Shown: positions 1 through 8,524 of the stretch, piece after piece
How positions within the stretch are numbered: position 1 is the stretch's first letter
Layout: each line of letters starts with the position of its first letter
From: Enterococcaceae bacterium
GTDB taxonomy: Bacteria > Bacillota > Bacilli > Lactobacillales > Enterococcaceae
Assembly (NCBI GenBank): GCA_022649665.1
Contig: JALCOL010000003.1
Coordinates: forward strand, 222,924 to 286,923
DNA length: 64,000 nucleotides
Direction of reading: 5' to 3'
Position numbers and translations under genes: made by a program
The notes under the pieces: generated by a model
The model's database searches: none
Told to the model about the DNA's origin: nothing
The model's input: the letters and a program-made list of their open reading frames with translations, nothing else

Positions 1-200
1 TTGCCGGCAAAAAAGCAGTAGTGCCTTTTTTGAATAAAAAAGTTGCTGAAAAGCGCGGTGCCCATTTTCAAAAAAAGCGGTTTTATCGTGATTTTGCCGT
101 CAAAGATGGACAGCTGATCACTGGACAAAATCCTTTTTCAGTCCGTTCAGTCGCGAGGTTATTGATCAATGAGCTAAAAAGAAGCGAACAAAAAGAATAA
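1..200 (+). CDS. DJ-1/PfpI family protein, C-terminal fragment
   Basis: The reading frame is open from the window edge (first full codon at 3) to TAA at 198-200, about 65 residues. The tail contains DGQLITGQNPFSV followed by a short helix, which is the typical C-terminus of type 1 glutamine amidotransferase-like DJ-1/PfpI proteins. Family members are deglycases, proteases or stress proteins; which one cannot be told without the nucleophilic elbow, which lies outside the window. A hairpin follows about 60 bases downstream. Confidence 0.6.
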   Translation, partial: AGKKAVVPFLNKKVAEKRGAHFQKKRFYRDFAVKDGQLITGQNPFSVRSVARLLINELKRSEQKE

Positions 201-261
201 GTTTTTTGGACCAAGCACAAGTGGAGCAGCTAACGATCTATAAACAAAAGCAGAACTCAAA

Positions 262-300
262 AAAGCTTCGCACTGCGGAAATTCCGTAGTGCGAAGCTTT
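262..300. terminator. Bidirectional intrinsic terminator between DJ-1-like gene and argD
   Basis: An inverted repeat with arms AAAGCTTCGCACTGCGGA and its near-complement is separated by a few bases. It has A-runs on the left and a T-rich tract on the right. It sits between the convergent DJ-1-like gene and argD, so it can serve both. Confidence 0.7.
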
Positions 301-320
301 GATTTTGATCAAATGGATGA

Positions 321-1472
321 TCACGCATTCAGTTCTAGAAAAGCTTTTTTCAGTTTGGCCACAGCAGTCTCAAGCTCTTCTTGGTCGATCGTCAATGGCG
401 GGAGGAGCCGCAAGGTTTCTTTACCGGCCGAAAGCGTCAGGACGTGATCTTTTTCCAGCAGCATTTGGAGTTGTTTCAAGACTTCGGGGTCATTGCATTC
501 GATCCCGAGCATCAAACCGATCCCGCGAACGCCTTTGATCAATTCAGGAAATTCAACATGCAGTTTCTCCAACTGGTCTTTCAGCCAAGCGCCTTTTTTC
601 TGAACAGTGGCGAATAGTTCCGGGGTCATCAAGTCGAGCACTTTGTTCGCAGCCGACATCACCAGCGGGTTGCCGCCAAAAGTCGTTCCATGGCTGCCGG
701 GTGAAAAGGCGTCTTTAAGTTTTGTTTTGCCAAGCATCGCACCGACGGGCACCCCGTTGCCGAGGCCCTTCGCTAACGTGAAGATATCAGGGGAGAGTCC
801 ATAATTTTCAAAAGCGAACATTTTGCCAGTCCGTCCCATTCCAGTTTGGACTTCGTCGATCATCAGCAAAACGTCATGCTCTTTACAAAGTGCAGCAATG
901 GCCTTTAAAAACTCAGGGTCTGCCGGCAATACGCCGCCTTCGCCTTGGATGACTTCCAGCAAAATCCCGGCAGTGTTCGGTGTCAACGCATCTTTTACCG
1001 CTTCGATGTCGTTATAGGGAACATAGTGGAAACCGGGGACCATTGGTTTGAATCCTTTTTGGATCTTTTCTTGCGCTGTCGCGGACATCCCGCCGTACGT
1101 CCGGCCGTGGAAACCATTTTCAAAAGTAATGAAATCAGTTTTCCCAGTCGCTTTGCGCGCGAGCTTGAGTGCTGCTTCGTTTGCTTCGGTTCCAGTTGAA
1201 CAGAAGAAGGCGACGTAATCTTTGCCGCCGGCCAATTTTTTGCCGGCTGATTCCTGCAAGGAGTTCGTGAATAAGTTCGATTCATGCCAAACATGATCCA
1301 GTTGATGTTCCAAAGCCGCTTTGACTTCAGGATTGGAGTGACCCAGATTGGCCACACCGATCCCGCTCGTCAGGTCCAAAAACGTTTCGCCGTTCGTCAT
1401 CGTGACGCGGCAGTCCAACGCTTTGTCCCATTCCAATTTGCTTCTTAGGTAAGTGGGGAATAAATAACTCAA
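321..1472 (-). CDS. argD: Acetylornithine aminotransferase
   Basis: PLP-dependent class III aminotransferase, 383 residues, converting N-acetylglutamate 5-semialdehyde to N2-acetylornithine in arginine synthesis. Visible features are the glycine-rich STGTEANEAALKLAR segment, FHGRTYGGMSAT, the LMIDEVQTGMGRTG cofactor-binding aspartate region, and the Schiff-base lysine in LAKGLGNGVP. I chose the TTG at 1472 (protein begins MSYLFPTYLR). It overlaps the argB stop as TTGA, has GAGGTG a few bases upstream, and gives the family length. The longer open frame up to 1550 only reads through argB. It is the last gene of argCJBD, and a terminator follows. No argF lies here. Confidence 0.95.
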   Translation of the reverse strand: MSYLFPTYLRSKLEWDKALDCRVTMTNGETFLDLTSGIGVANLGHSNPEVKAALEHQLDHVWHESNLFTNSLQESAGKKLAGGKDYVAFFCSTGTEANEAALKLARKATGKTDFITFENGFHGRTYGGMSATAQEKIQKGFKPMVPGFHYVPYNDIEAVKDALTPNTAGILLEVIQGEGGVLPADPEFLKAIAALCKEHDVLLMIDEVQTGMGRTGKMFAFENYGLSPDIFTLAKGLGNGVPVGAMLGKTKLKDAFSPGSHGTTFGGNPLVMSAANKVLDLMTPELFATVQKKGAWLKDQLEKLHVEFPELIKGVRGIGLMLGIECNDPEVLKQLQMLLEKDHVLTLSAGKETLRLLPPLTIDQEELETAVAKLKKAFLELNA

Positions 1473-2218
1473 ACAAGCACCTCTTCTTTGATTACCGTAC
1501 CTTCGCGAACGATCGTGTCGGTGATATGGATCGCTTGGACCCCGCCGCACAATGCTTCGATGGCACTATCTAATTTCGGGATCATTCCGCCGACGACGAC
1601 TTTCGCCTGTTTGAGCGAGCCGATCTCAGCCGGAGTGATTTCTTTCAGTAATGTTCCTTGTTTCTTGACGCCGGGAACGTCGGTCAATAAATATAACTCA
1701 TTAGCTTCAACTGCTTCAGCAACCCGGCAAGCAACCTCATCCGCATTGACATTGAGCCACTGGCCGTCTTCCGCCAAACCGAGCGGAGCGATGACCGGAA
1801 TATGGTCGTTTTTCAGCAGCTCATTCAAAAGACGGCTGTTGACGCGGCTGATCTCACCAACAAGTCCATACATTTTTTTGTTTTTGAGTTTAGCAGACAA
1901 TAAGTGATCGCTGGCAGCGTTCAATCCAACGGCAGAAAAACCATGATCGCTGAGCGCAGTCGTGATCTCCGGCTGGACTTGGCCGATCAAAACCATTCGT
2001 GTGACTGCCAAAGCTTCCGGGGTCGTTACCCGCAACCCGTTGCGCTTCGTCACCGGGATCGAAAGCTTTTCCATCATGTTGCTGATAAAAAGGCCGCCGC
2101 CGTGGACAATGATCACATTATAGTTTTTCTTTTTCCATGTTTTGACTTGTTCGAAAAATGCGCTGCTCAGATTTTCTGAGGCAACCCCGCCGATTTTAAC
2201 AACAATCGTTTTTTTCAT
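1469..2218 (-). CDS. argB: Acetylglutamate kinase
   Basis: Amino acid kinase family, 249 residues, phosphorylating N-acetyl-L-glutamate. The N-terminal VVKIGG nucleotide-binding start, VIIVHGGG, the LNVNADEVA segment and LLTDVPGVK are all present. The length matches short bacterial ArgB, without the N-terminal extension seen in many arginine-inhibited enzymes, so feedback inhibition cannot be asserted. It lies 16 bases after argJ and overlaps argD by 4 bases, so translational coupling is likely. Confidence 0.95.
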   Translation of the reverse strand: MKKTIVVKIGGVASENLSSAFFEQVKTWKKKNYNVIIVHGGGLFISNMMEKLSIPVTKRNGLRVTTPEALAVTRMVLIGQVQPEITTALSDHGFSAVGLNAASDHLLSAKLKNKKMYGLVGEISRVNSRLLNELLKNDHIPVIAPLGLAEDGQWLNVNADEVACRVAEAVEANELYLLTDVPGVKKQGTLLKEITPAEIGSLKQAKVVVGGMIPKLDSAIEALCGGVQAIHITDTIVREGTVIKEEVLV

Positions 2219-2234
2219 GAACAGTTAGCTCCTT

Positions 2235-3539
2235 TTAAGTATGATAAGCCGCATTGATTTTCACATAATTATAAGTCAAGTCGCATCCCCATGCACGTCC
2301 AACGGCTTCGCCTTCATGAAGATCAGCCTTGATCGTGATTTTTTCCTGCGAGAGGATCTTGCGCAGATGCGCTTCGGAGAATGGGACCGGCATGCCGTTT
2401 TCGAAAACCAGCACATCGCCGATCTCGATCGTCGTTTTCATTGGATCGGACTTTCCGCCCGTATAGCCGACGGCGCAGATGATTCGTCCCCAGTTGGGGT
2501 CTTCGCCGAACATCGCTGCTTTGACAAGATTCGAGCCAACGATGCCTTTGGCGATCATATTGCCGTCTTGAAGCGTCTCAGCGCCGTTTACTTGAACTTC
2601 GATCAATTTCGTGGCCCCTTCACCGTCTGCTGCGATCATTTTGGCGATCGCTTGGGCAACGGTCAAAAAGCTGTCGGCGAATTTCTGCCATTCGGGATGT
2701 GCAGGAGAGAGCGGTGCGTTTCCAGCAGCCCCGTTCGCCAAAACTAAAACCGTATCATTTGTCGAAGTATCGCCGTCGACCGTGATCTGATTGAAACTGT
2801 GCGAAAGCGAATCCGCCAAAAGCGCTTGAAGCGCCTTTTGCTCGACTGCTGCATCGGTGGTGATAAAAGCCAGCATCGTCGCCATGTTCGGATGGATCAT
2901 CCCGGAGCCTTTGGCAGCACCGGCGATCCGGATCGCCTTGCCGTCGATTTCGACTTCATAGACGATTTCTTTAGTCTGAGTATCCGTCGTCAAAATCGAT
3001 TTTGCAAATTCATGCCCAGCTTTCTGTCCGAGTGTCAGCGCGTGGAAGCCCTTTTCAACGATCTCCATCGGCAATTGCGTACCGATCACACCAGTCGAAC
3101 AAATCGCGACTTCAGCAGGGGAGATATTCAATTTTTCCGCTCCCAAGGCTTGCATTTTTAAGGCATTTTCCGTCCCGACTTTACCGGTACAAGCGTTGGC
3201 AATCCCGGAATTGACGACGATCGCGCGAGCCGATCCGTGTTCAACGACTTTTTTATCGACCGCAATCGTGGCAGCTTTGACTTTGTTCGTGGTAAAGACA
3301 CCGGCAACTGCTGCGGGCGTTTGACTGTAAAGGATCCCGAAATCTTTCTTCGATTTCTTGAGACCCGCATGCAGTCCTTCCGCATAATAGCCTTTCGGTG
3401 AAGTGATGTCGCCCGGGATCAATTTGCCTGGTCCGGCAACTTCAGCAGCAATTTTTTTGAAACGTGCTTGTGTTTCCTTTTTGATTTCTTTATTGGATAA
3501 TTTCAGCTGTGATTCTAACGGATGCGGCTGTTCATTCAT
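2235..3539 (-). CDS. argJ: Bifunctional glutamate N-acetyltransferase / ornithine acetyltransferase
   Basis: ArgJ family, 434 residues, transferring the acetyl group from acetylornithine to glutamate and so making the arginine pathway cyclic. The autoprocessing site is visible as GMIHPNMATMLAF, with the threonine nucleophile near residue 221. The motifs GVFTTN, VNSGIANACTG and STGVIGTQLPM are also present. The ATG at 3539 has AAGGAG upstream, which gives an N-terminal extension of about 35 residues over the usual family start (GDITSPKGYYAEGLHAG). No argA or argE is seen in the window, which fits the cyclic pathway, but whether this ArgJ also uses acetyl-CoA cannot be read from the sequence. 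Confidence 0.95.
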   Translation of the reverse strand: MNEQPHPLESQLKLSNKEIKKETQARFKKIAAEVAGPGKLIPGDITSPKGYYAEGLHAGLKKSKKDFGILYSQTPAAVAGVFTTNKVKAATIAVDKKVVEHGSARAIVVNSGIANACTGKVGTENALKMQALGAEKLNISPAEVAICSTGVIGTQLPMEIVEKGFHALTLGQKAGHEFAKSILTTDTQTKEIVYEVEIDGKAIRIAGAAKGSGMIHPNMATMLAFITTDAAVEQKALQALLADSLSHSFNQITVDGDTSTNDTVLVLANGAAGNAPLSPAHPEWQKFADSFLTVAQAIAKMIAADGEGATKLIEVQVNGAETLQDGNMIAKGIVGSNLVKAAMFGEDPNWGRIICAVGYTGGKSDPMKTTIEIGDVLVFENGMPVPFSEAHLRKILSQEKITIKADLHEGEAVGRAWGCDLTYNYVKINAAYHT

Positions 3540-3552
3540 TCAGTAAGACTCC

Positions 3553-4620
3553 TTATGGGAATAATGGCGCAAGCTCAAGCCCGGTTTGTTCCGGCCAGCC
3601 TGCCCATAGATTTAAGTTTTGGATCGCTTGTCCGGCAGCGCCTTTGACGAGGTTGTCGATCACGCTGACCACAGTCACGAACCCTGTTTCTGGATTATAG
3701 TCGAGCCCTAAGTCGCAAAAATTCGAGCCGACGACATTTTTGATTTGCGGGAGCGTACCGTAAGGGTGGACCCGCACAAAATATTTATCATGGTAGACGT
3801 TTGTATACGCCTCATTCAATTGTTCAGGGGTGGCGCCTTTTTTGACTTTCGCATAAATCGAAGCGAAAATGCCGCGCGTCACGGGGATCAGCGACGTAGA
3901 AAATTGGATATGGTGGACATTTTCATTCCACGCATGCAGCTGCTGGACGATTTCCGGGATATGCTGATGATGGTTCAGCTTGTACATCGACATATTGTCA
4001 TGAGCTTCGACATAGTGACTGGCGTTTGACAGTTTTTTGCCGGCACCGGATAGTCCCGATTTTGCATCGACGATGATCGAATCCATCTCGATCAGATCTT
4101 TTTGCACAAGCGGCGCCAAGCCGAGCATCGTAGTCGTTGCGTAACACCCGGGGTTCGCGATCAAGTTTGCCTTATGGGCGTTTGCCGCGGGATCCAGCAG
4201 ATAGTTGCCGACTTTGGGATCAGCGAATTCTGCCAAACCGTAATGCGCCTGTTTCAGATTTTCAGCTTTCGCCGGATCTTTTTTGTACCATTCTCTGTAT
4301 GCTTCAGTCGTCAGCCGATGGTCGCCGGAAAGATCGATGACCGGAAAATCAGCTTGGATAAACGGATCAGCTAAATCTTTTGCGATCCCTGAAGAAGTGG
4401 CGAAAAAGACTAGATCCGCTTTTTTCATGATCTTTTCTGGATCAGCGGGCTCAACTTTCAAATCGGTCAGATGCCGCAGATGCGGATACAAATCATCGAT
4501 TTCTTCAACTTCCTTAGTAGAGCGGTGGAGCGAAACAACCTCTACCTGAGGATGAAGAAGCAGGAGGCGCAGCAATTCAAGACCGCTGTAACCTGTCACC
4601 CCGATTATTGAAACTTTCAA
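3553..4620 (-). CDS. argC: N-acetyl-gamma-glutamyl-phosphate reductase
   Basis: NADPH-dependent reductase, 355 residues, making N-acetylglutamate 5-semialdehyde from the ArgB product. The N-terminal Rossmann motif VGTGYSGLE-like is read as VSIIGVTGYSGLELLRLL. The catalytic cysteine is in NPGCYATTTMLGLAPL, and HHQHIPEI lies in the substrate-binding half. It is the first gene of the minus-strand argCJBD operon. A consensus promoter lies 34-62 bases upstream. Confidence 0.95.
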   Translation of the reverse strand: MKVSIIGVTGYSGLELLRLLLLHPQVEVVSLHRSTKEVEEIDDLYPHLRHLTDLKVEPADPEKIMKKADLVFFATSSGIAKDLADPFIQADFPVIDLSGDHRLTTEAYREWYKKDPAKAENLKQAHYGLAEFADPKVGNYLLDPAANAHKANLIANPGCYATTTMLGLAPLVQKDLIEMDSIIVDAKSGLSGAGKKLSNASHYVEAHDNMSMYKLNHHQHIPEIVQQLHAWNENVHHIQFSTSLIPVTRGIFASIYAKVKKGATPEQLNEAYTNVYHDKYFVRVHPYGTLPQIKNVVGSNFCDLGLDYNPETGFVTVVSVIDNLVKGAAGQAIQNLNLWAGWPEQTGLELAPLFP

Positions 4621-4653
4621 ATCTCATCATCCTCTCATAGGTTTACTGTGTTT

Positions 4654-4682
4654 ACTATAGTATTAATAGCAGGGCTTGTCAA
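4654..4682 (-). promoter_or_regulatory. Sigma-70-type promoter of argCJBD
   Basis: On the minus strand, TTGACA (4682-4677) is separated by exactly 17 bases from TATAGT (4659-4654), and argC begins 34 bases further on. This is the best consensus promoter in the region. The DNA immediately upstream is AT-rich and carries possible ArgR half-sites. Confidence 0.75.
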
Positions 4683-4800
4683 CAAAATTGCATAAAATAT
4701 TATTTTTATTGGCGAATAAGTTATAAATATCCATATAAATGACAAATAAATTCATAGTTATGATTTGAAATCCGGACATATCAAGGAATTAAGTTATGCA
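4683..4800. promoter_or_regulatory. AT-rich arg-degV intergenic region with ARG-box-like sequence
   Basis: The divergent argC-degV spacer (4621-4923) is very AT-rich. The segment 4739-4756, read on the minus strand as TATGAATTTATTTGTCAT, matches about 14 of 18 positions of the ArgR box pattern TNTGAATWWWWATTCANW by eye. A weaker match lies at 4688-4705. In such AT-rich DNA these could be chance. Arginine-dependent repression of argCJBD by ArgR is an inference from the family. Confidence 0.3.
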
Positions 4801-4923
4801 TAACGTTGAATAAAACGCGCGACTGAAGAATCATTTTAATCTGCAGCGGCTTATGCTATATTAATACTATTGCCAATTCATATAAAAGTATCAGCTGAAT
4901 CAATTTTGAAATGAGGGTTAAAG

Positions 4924-5778
4924 ATGAAAATAGCAGTTGTAACCGACAGTACTGCTTATTTGCCGCCGGAGGCAAAACAGCATCCGGATTTATATATTCT
5001 TCCTGTGCCATTCGTTTTGGATGGCCAGACGTATTTAGAAGGAAAAGATATTTCAACTGAAGAGTTTTACCGGCGCTTGCCGGATACGAAGACTTTTCCG
5101 CAAACTTCACAGCCGCCGCTTGGAGAAGTTGCCAAATTATATGATCAATTAGCTGCACAGCACTATGATGCGATTTTGAGTATCCATCTTTCCGGCGGAA
5201 TCTCGGGATTCGTCAATACACTCCACACCGTTGCGGAAATGATGAAAGAGAAAATCGAGATTTTGCCATTCGACTCCAAGATCACAAGTCTGCCAATGGG
5301 ACTGATGGTCGAAAAAGCGCTGGAGATGACTGAGCAGCAAAAAACGTTGGCGGAGATCGAAACCGTATTGAGCAGGATGCGTGATTCGGTGCGGGCTTTT
5401 ATCATCGTCGATGACTTGAATAATCTCGTGCGCGGCGGACGCTTGAAAAACGGGGCGGCTTTGATCGGCGGCTTGCTGCGGATCAAACCGGTCTTGACGT
5501 TTCAAGACGGCAAGATCGTCGTTTTTGAAAAGATCCGCACCAGTAAAAAGGCGATCGGGCGCGTGCAGGAGCTGACTGCCGACGAGTTTGAGCGCCACGG
5601 CGAACAGAACCATTATTTCGTGATCCACGGCGATAATGAACAGACAGCCACGGAAGAAGCGGCGCATTTGGAAAAAGAAGAGCCGGCACTGCATTTGTTG
5701 ATGGGGACTTTTGGACCCGTCATCGGCACTCATTTAGGAAATCGTTCACTGGCTTTCGGCTGGATCGCTGCTGAATAA
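4924..5778 (+). CDS. DegV family fatty-acid-binding protein
   Basis: DegV (EDD fold), 284 residues. It starts KIAVVTDSTAYLP and contains FPQTSQPPLGE and HLSGGISGFVNT, the serine/glycine motifs that cradle the fatty acid. LNNLVRGGRLK and LLRIKPVL follow. Related proteins (FakB) present fatty acids to the kinase FakA for phospholipid synthesis; no fakA lies nearby. An extended -10 (TGCTATATT near 4852-4860) and a GAGGG site precede the ATG. It is divergent from the arg operon. Confidence 0.9.
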   Translation: MKIAVVTDSTAYLPPEAKQHPDLYILPVPFVLDGQTYLEGKDISTEEFYRRLPDTKTFPQTSQPPLGEVAKLYDQLAAQHYDAILSIHLSGGISGFVNTLHTVAEMMKEKIEILPFDSKITSLPMGLMVEKALEMTEQQKTLAEIETVLSRMRDSVRAFIIVDDLNNLVRGGRLKNGAALIGGLLRIKPVLTFQDGKIVVFEKIRTSKKAIGRVQELTADEFERHGEQNHYFVIHGDNEQTATEEAAHLEKEEPALHLLMGTFGPVIGTHLGNRSLAFGWIAAE

Positions 5779-5818
5779 TTTTATTATTTTGGCGCCACCG
5801 CGTCGGGGGAGTCTTTAT

Positions 5819-6544
5819 ATGAAGAAAAAAATATTCCTGCTGATAGTGGCGGCTCTGCTTGTGTTGATCGGCAGCGGGATCATTTATTTCAAACACCGCA
5901 TCACGCCGCCTTCTGCGGCAGCGCTGAAAAGTTTAGCAGCGGCTGAAAAGCGCCCGTCCGGTTATTACTTTCCGGGGGAGTCCGATAAACCGCTGATCAT
6001 CGTTTATCCCGGCGCGCTCATCGATGTCCGCAGTTATAGCGTTTGGGCAAGCGCGCTCGCCCGTGAAGGCTATCCAGTTTATTTGGTCGAGATGCCGCTG
6101 GAGTTTTCATTCTTCGCCAGCAGCAAAGCGGATCAGGCGCTTGCTGAAATCAAACCGCAAACATACATCATCGGCGGCCATTCAGCCGGTGGGGCGGCAG
6201 CTAGCCATTTTGCCGCACAAAAAATCAAGAAGCATGATCAACGCTTGCACGGGGTCTTTTTCATGGCGAGCTATGCGATCGGCGGCAAGACACTTTCTTC
6301 TTCCACGATCCCGGCACTATCACTGACCGGTTCGCTGGACCGCGATATTCCTGATAAAAGTGTTCGCGAAAAAAAGACTGCTTTTCCGAAAAATACAGAA
6401 TTTCAAACGATCACCGGCGGCGTTCATCTGGGATTCGCATCGACAACAAAGGGAAGCCCAGGAGCCGAGCTCACGAATGCAGAACAAAATACACTCGTTG
6501 CGCAAGAAATGCTGGACTGGTTAGTACAAAGCAAAATACAATAA
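5819..6544 (+). CDS. Membrane-anchored alpha/beta hydrolase
   Basis: 241 residues. The first ~20 residues (KKKIFLLIVAALLVLIGSG) form a signal anchor, so the catalytic domain is probably outside the cell. The hydrolase fold shows the nucleophile elbow GGHSAGGAAASH, the acid-region SLTGSLDRDIPD and a late histidine in ITGGVHLGF. This resembles the alpha/beta hydrolase_5 family (PF12695). The ATG at 5819 follows GGGGAG; the frame is open upstream to a TTG at 5789, but that has no ribosome site. It is 40 bases after degV, so cotranscription is possible. The substrate is unknown. Confidence 0.75.
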   Translation: MKKKIFLLIVAALLVLIGSGIIYFKHRITPPSAAALKSLAAAEKRPSGYYFPGESDKPLIIVYPGALIDVRSYSVWASALAREGYPVYLVEMPLEFSFFASSKADQALAEIKPQTYIIGGHSAGGAAASHFAAQKIKKHDQRLHGVFFMASYAIGGKTLSSSTIPALSLTGSLDRDIPDKSVREKKTAFPKNTEFQTITGGVHLGFASTTKGSPGAELTNAEQNTLVAQEMLDWLVQSKIQ

Positions 6545-6555
6545 TAGGAAACGTC

Positions 6556-6592
6556 AGCAGCCGCCTGATCCAATTCAGGCGCTGCTTTTTTT
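6556..6592 (+). terminator. Intrinsic terminator after alpha/beta hydrolase
   Basis: A stem with arms GCAGCCGCCTGA and TCAGGCGCTGC (one bulge) is followed by a run of T, directly after the hydrolase stop. Confidence 0.75.
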
Positions 6593-6669
6593 GCGGTAAG
6601 CAATAAACACGCATCAGCATAAAAAAAGTATTATTTACTTTTATTATGCTATAATTGGAGGACCATCCA

Positions 6670-7107
6670 ATGAAGCGTTTCCATATTTTGCTTGGATTGG
6701 ACGGGTTGCAGAATGCTAGGGGAATGGTAAAGGAGTGGATCCGAATGGAAAAAATGATCCAAGAACGATTGGGGCGGGTCAAAGCGTTGGAAAGAGCGGG
6801 TGAATTACCGGAAAGCTGCTTCCGATCGGCAGTCGGCGGGGTAAACTTGGCACTAAAATTTTTAGGCAGACGATATCATCCCAAAAAAGAAAAAATTCAA
6901 ACGATCGCACTGGATAATGAGATCATCAATTATATCGCTTGTGAAGCCGAATACTGCCAATGTGCGAGCGACTCGATTTCTTTTCGCGACGGTTTTCTAA
7001 TGACTTTTGCACTGGCTTTTAGGCATCAGCTCGCAACTTCTGAGCTTGGACAGCAAGCTGAGGAACTGAGCAAGATCGTTCCAGATTTTCGAATGGCGAG
7101 ATCGTGA
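6670..7107 (+). CDS. Uncharacterised protein, 145 residues
   Basis: I do not recognise this gene. The ATG at 6670 has GGAGGA at a spacing of 7. A second well-placed site (AAGGAG before ATG 6745) could give a 120-residue form. It is predicted helical and soluble, with three cysteines in a row of short spacings (near YIACEAEYCQCASD) and a C-terminal amphipathic helix with FRDGFLMTFALAFRH. The layout is loosely like small helical proteins of the DUF6809 type, but the match is too weak to name. It is monocistronic: an extended -10 (TGCTATAAT, 6646-6654) precedes it and a terminator follows. Confidence 0.6.
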   Translation: MKRFHILLGLDGLQNARGMVKEWIRMEKMIQERLGRVKALERAGELPESCFRSAVGGVNLALKFLGRRYHPKKEKIQTIALDNEIINYIACEAEYCQCASDSISFRDGFLMTFALAFRHQLATSELGQQAEELSKIVPDFRMARS

Positions 7108-7119
7108 CTCAACGAATCA

Positions 7120-7167
7120 AACAGGATGAAGATGATTGCAAATGCAATGGTCTTCATCCTGTTTTTG
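7120..7167 (+). terminator. Intrinsic terminator after the 145-residue gene
   Basis: Arms AACAGGATGAAGA (7120-7132) and TCTTCATCCTGTT (7151-7163) are followed by T5. Confidence 0.75.
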
Positions 7168-7239
7168 AATAGAATTTCATTGGCTCCGCCGAAAGATGCA
7201 TAAGTATAAAAAAATAAACTAAAAAACCTCCATATTTTG

Positions 7240-7268
7240 TTGGCTTTTTCCGAAGAAAACGCTATAAT
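7240..7268 (+). promoter_or_regulatory. Promoter of the 7343 gene
   Basis: TTGGCT (7240-7245), a 17-base spacer and TATAAT (7263-7268) lie 74 bases before the ATG at 7343. Confidence 0.6.
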
Positions 7269-7342
7269 TGAAAAAAGCTAAAACGAAAGATCCAAATCTT
7301 AGCAGCTATTTTTGTCAAACAAAATAAAGAGGGGGAACCAAA

Positions 7343-8041
7343 ATGCATGGAGTTGAAAAATGGGTGCTGCAGACAAACGAAGAATTACAATTTCACGAAT
7401 TGAAAAATGTAATCGCTTTCCCGAATTACTTATCGGAGCGCTCGCCGCTGATCATTCGCGATCTTTATGACGCATTCGGCCGCCGCTGCTCATTGATGCG
7501 TGTCCCGCACTTCGTCCCGCGGCTCGGTGAAGAAAAAGGATTCGCTTTTCTTTTGAGCTATTTCAATGAAGAAATGAGCCGCCAGACGACTTATATTGTG
7601 ATCGATGAAAAACACCGTGAAGATAGTCTGATCAACATCAGCCAAATCGCTGCAGCGGCCCGAGCCTTCAGCCAGCACGTTGGCCAACCGGAGCTGTTCC
7701 CGGAGATCAAGAGAACTACCGAAGGGATCTTCAGCCGGCGGATCAATGAATTCGATTATGCACAGATGCAGGTCAAACCGATTCCATTGCAGCTGCGCTC
7801 GATCACTTCTAAAAATTCATTTTTAAAAGAAAATGTGCTGGATCACGAACTGCTTTTGCGTGCAAAAGTCGGGGCGATGGATTCATTTGAAGTCTACCGC
7901 ATCAAATCCGCAGAAGACGAAAAAGAATATCTGCTGGCAATCGACGCCGCTTCCGGCGAGATAGATGACGCCGCGACAATGGCTGAATACTTCCCAGCGG
8001 ATGCAGATCCTGTCGTGGTCGGTTATACAGCATTTGGGTGA
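7343..8041 (+). CDS. Uncharacterised soluble protein, 232 residues
   Basis: I do not recognise this gene. The ATG has GAGGGGG at a good distance, its own promoter and its own terminator. The protein is acidic, without membrane segments or a signal peptide. Residues ~20-110 read like an alpha/beta domain (FAFLLSYFNEEMSR, TTYIVIDEKHRED) and the C-terminal part is rich in Asp/Glu (EYFPADADPVVVGY). There are no recognisable catalytic or DNA-binding motifs. Confidence 0.65.
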   Translation: MHGVEKWVLQTNEELQFHELKNVIAFPNYLSERSPLIIRDLYDAFGRRCSLMRVPHFVPRLGEEKGFAFLLSYFNEEMSRQTTYIVIDEKHREDSLINISQIAAAARAFSQHVGQPELFPEIKRTTEGIFSRRINEFDYAQMQVKPIPLQLRSITSKNSFLKENVLDHELLLRAKVGAMDSFEVYRIKSAEDEKEYLLAIDAASGEIDDAATMAEYFPADADPVVVGYTAFG

Positions 8042-8072
8042 AAACTCTTGATTTGACCATTTTTATAATCCT

Positions 8073-8106
8073 CCTGCTCGAGGTAATATCTTGAGCAGGT
8101 TTTTTG
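8073..8106 (+). terminator. Intrinsic terminator after the 7343 gene
   Basis: Arms CCTGCTCGAG and CTTGAGCAGG, with a 7-base loop, are followed by T6. Confidence 0.7.
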
Positions 8107-8208
8107 TTTGGTAAAACTCACTGGTTATCTGCTCAGAAGAGTGATCAAAGAGGAGAAGAAGCAATGTGAAAGTTCCTGGTTTTATGGAAATCGGTTTCTA
8201 TGAGTGCT

Positions 8209-8364
8209 TTAACTTTTATTTTTTTTGTAAAAAATGATTCCCAAAATAATTAATATGATTAATGTTCCGGTCAGAATAGTCGGAAGAAAGTTAGTTGTAT
8301 TTACAAAAATGTCTGTCGGACCATCATTATTTCCAATAATCGAGTTGGATACTTCAGTATTCAT
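8209..8364 (-). CDS. Small single-span membrane protein with DGPT motif, 51 residues
   Basis: A minus-strand frame starts with ATG at 8364, preceded by a perfect GGAGG six bases away, and ends TAA at 8209. The N-terminal half carries IIGNNDGPTDIFV. The C-terminal half is one hydrophobic helix (about residues 28-45) ending in KKNKS, giving an N-out, C-in single span. The motif recalls the conserved IGGADGPTAIF stretch of Na+-translocating decarboxylase beta subunits, but the rest of such a subunit is absent. It may be a small accessory membrane protein, or a regulatory peptide using the same motif. It is preceded on its strand by 160 bases without a gene. Confidence 0.55.
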   Translation of the reverse strand: MNTEVSNSIIGNNDGPTDIFVNTTNFLPTILTGTLIILIILGIIFYKKNKS

Positions 8365-8524
8365 TTATTACCTCCGTAGTGATTTATTCAATAAAAGTTT
8401 CCGAAATCATATTAAAATCGTGGGAGTTGGCACCTTCATAATGGCTACCCAAATGCTTTCAACCAAAATCAATAGCGCATGAAGATGACCAGAATTATTC
8501 TTCTTTAAACATCGTCCAAATCAG

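Noticed and set aside
8234..8482. 82-codon + strand frame
   Set aside because: It is the antisense of the well-supported 51-residue minus-strand gene and has no ribosome site.
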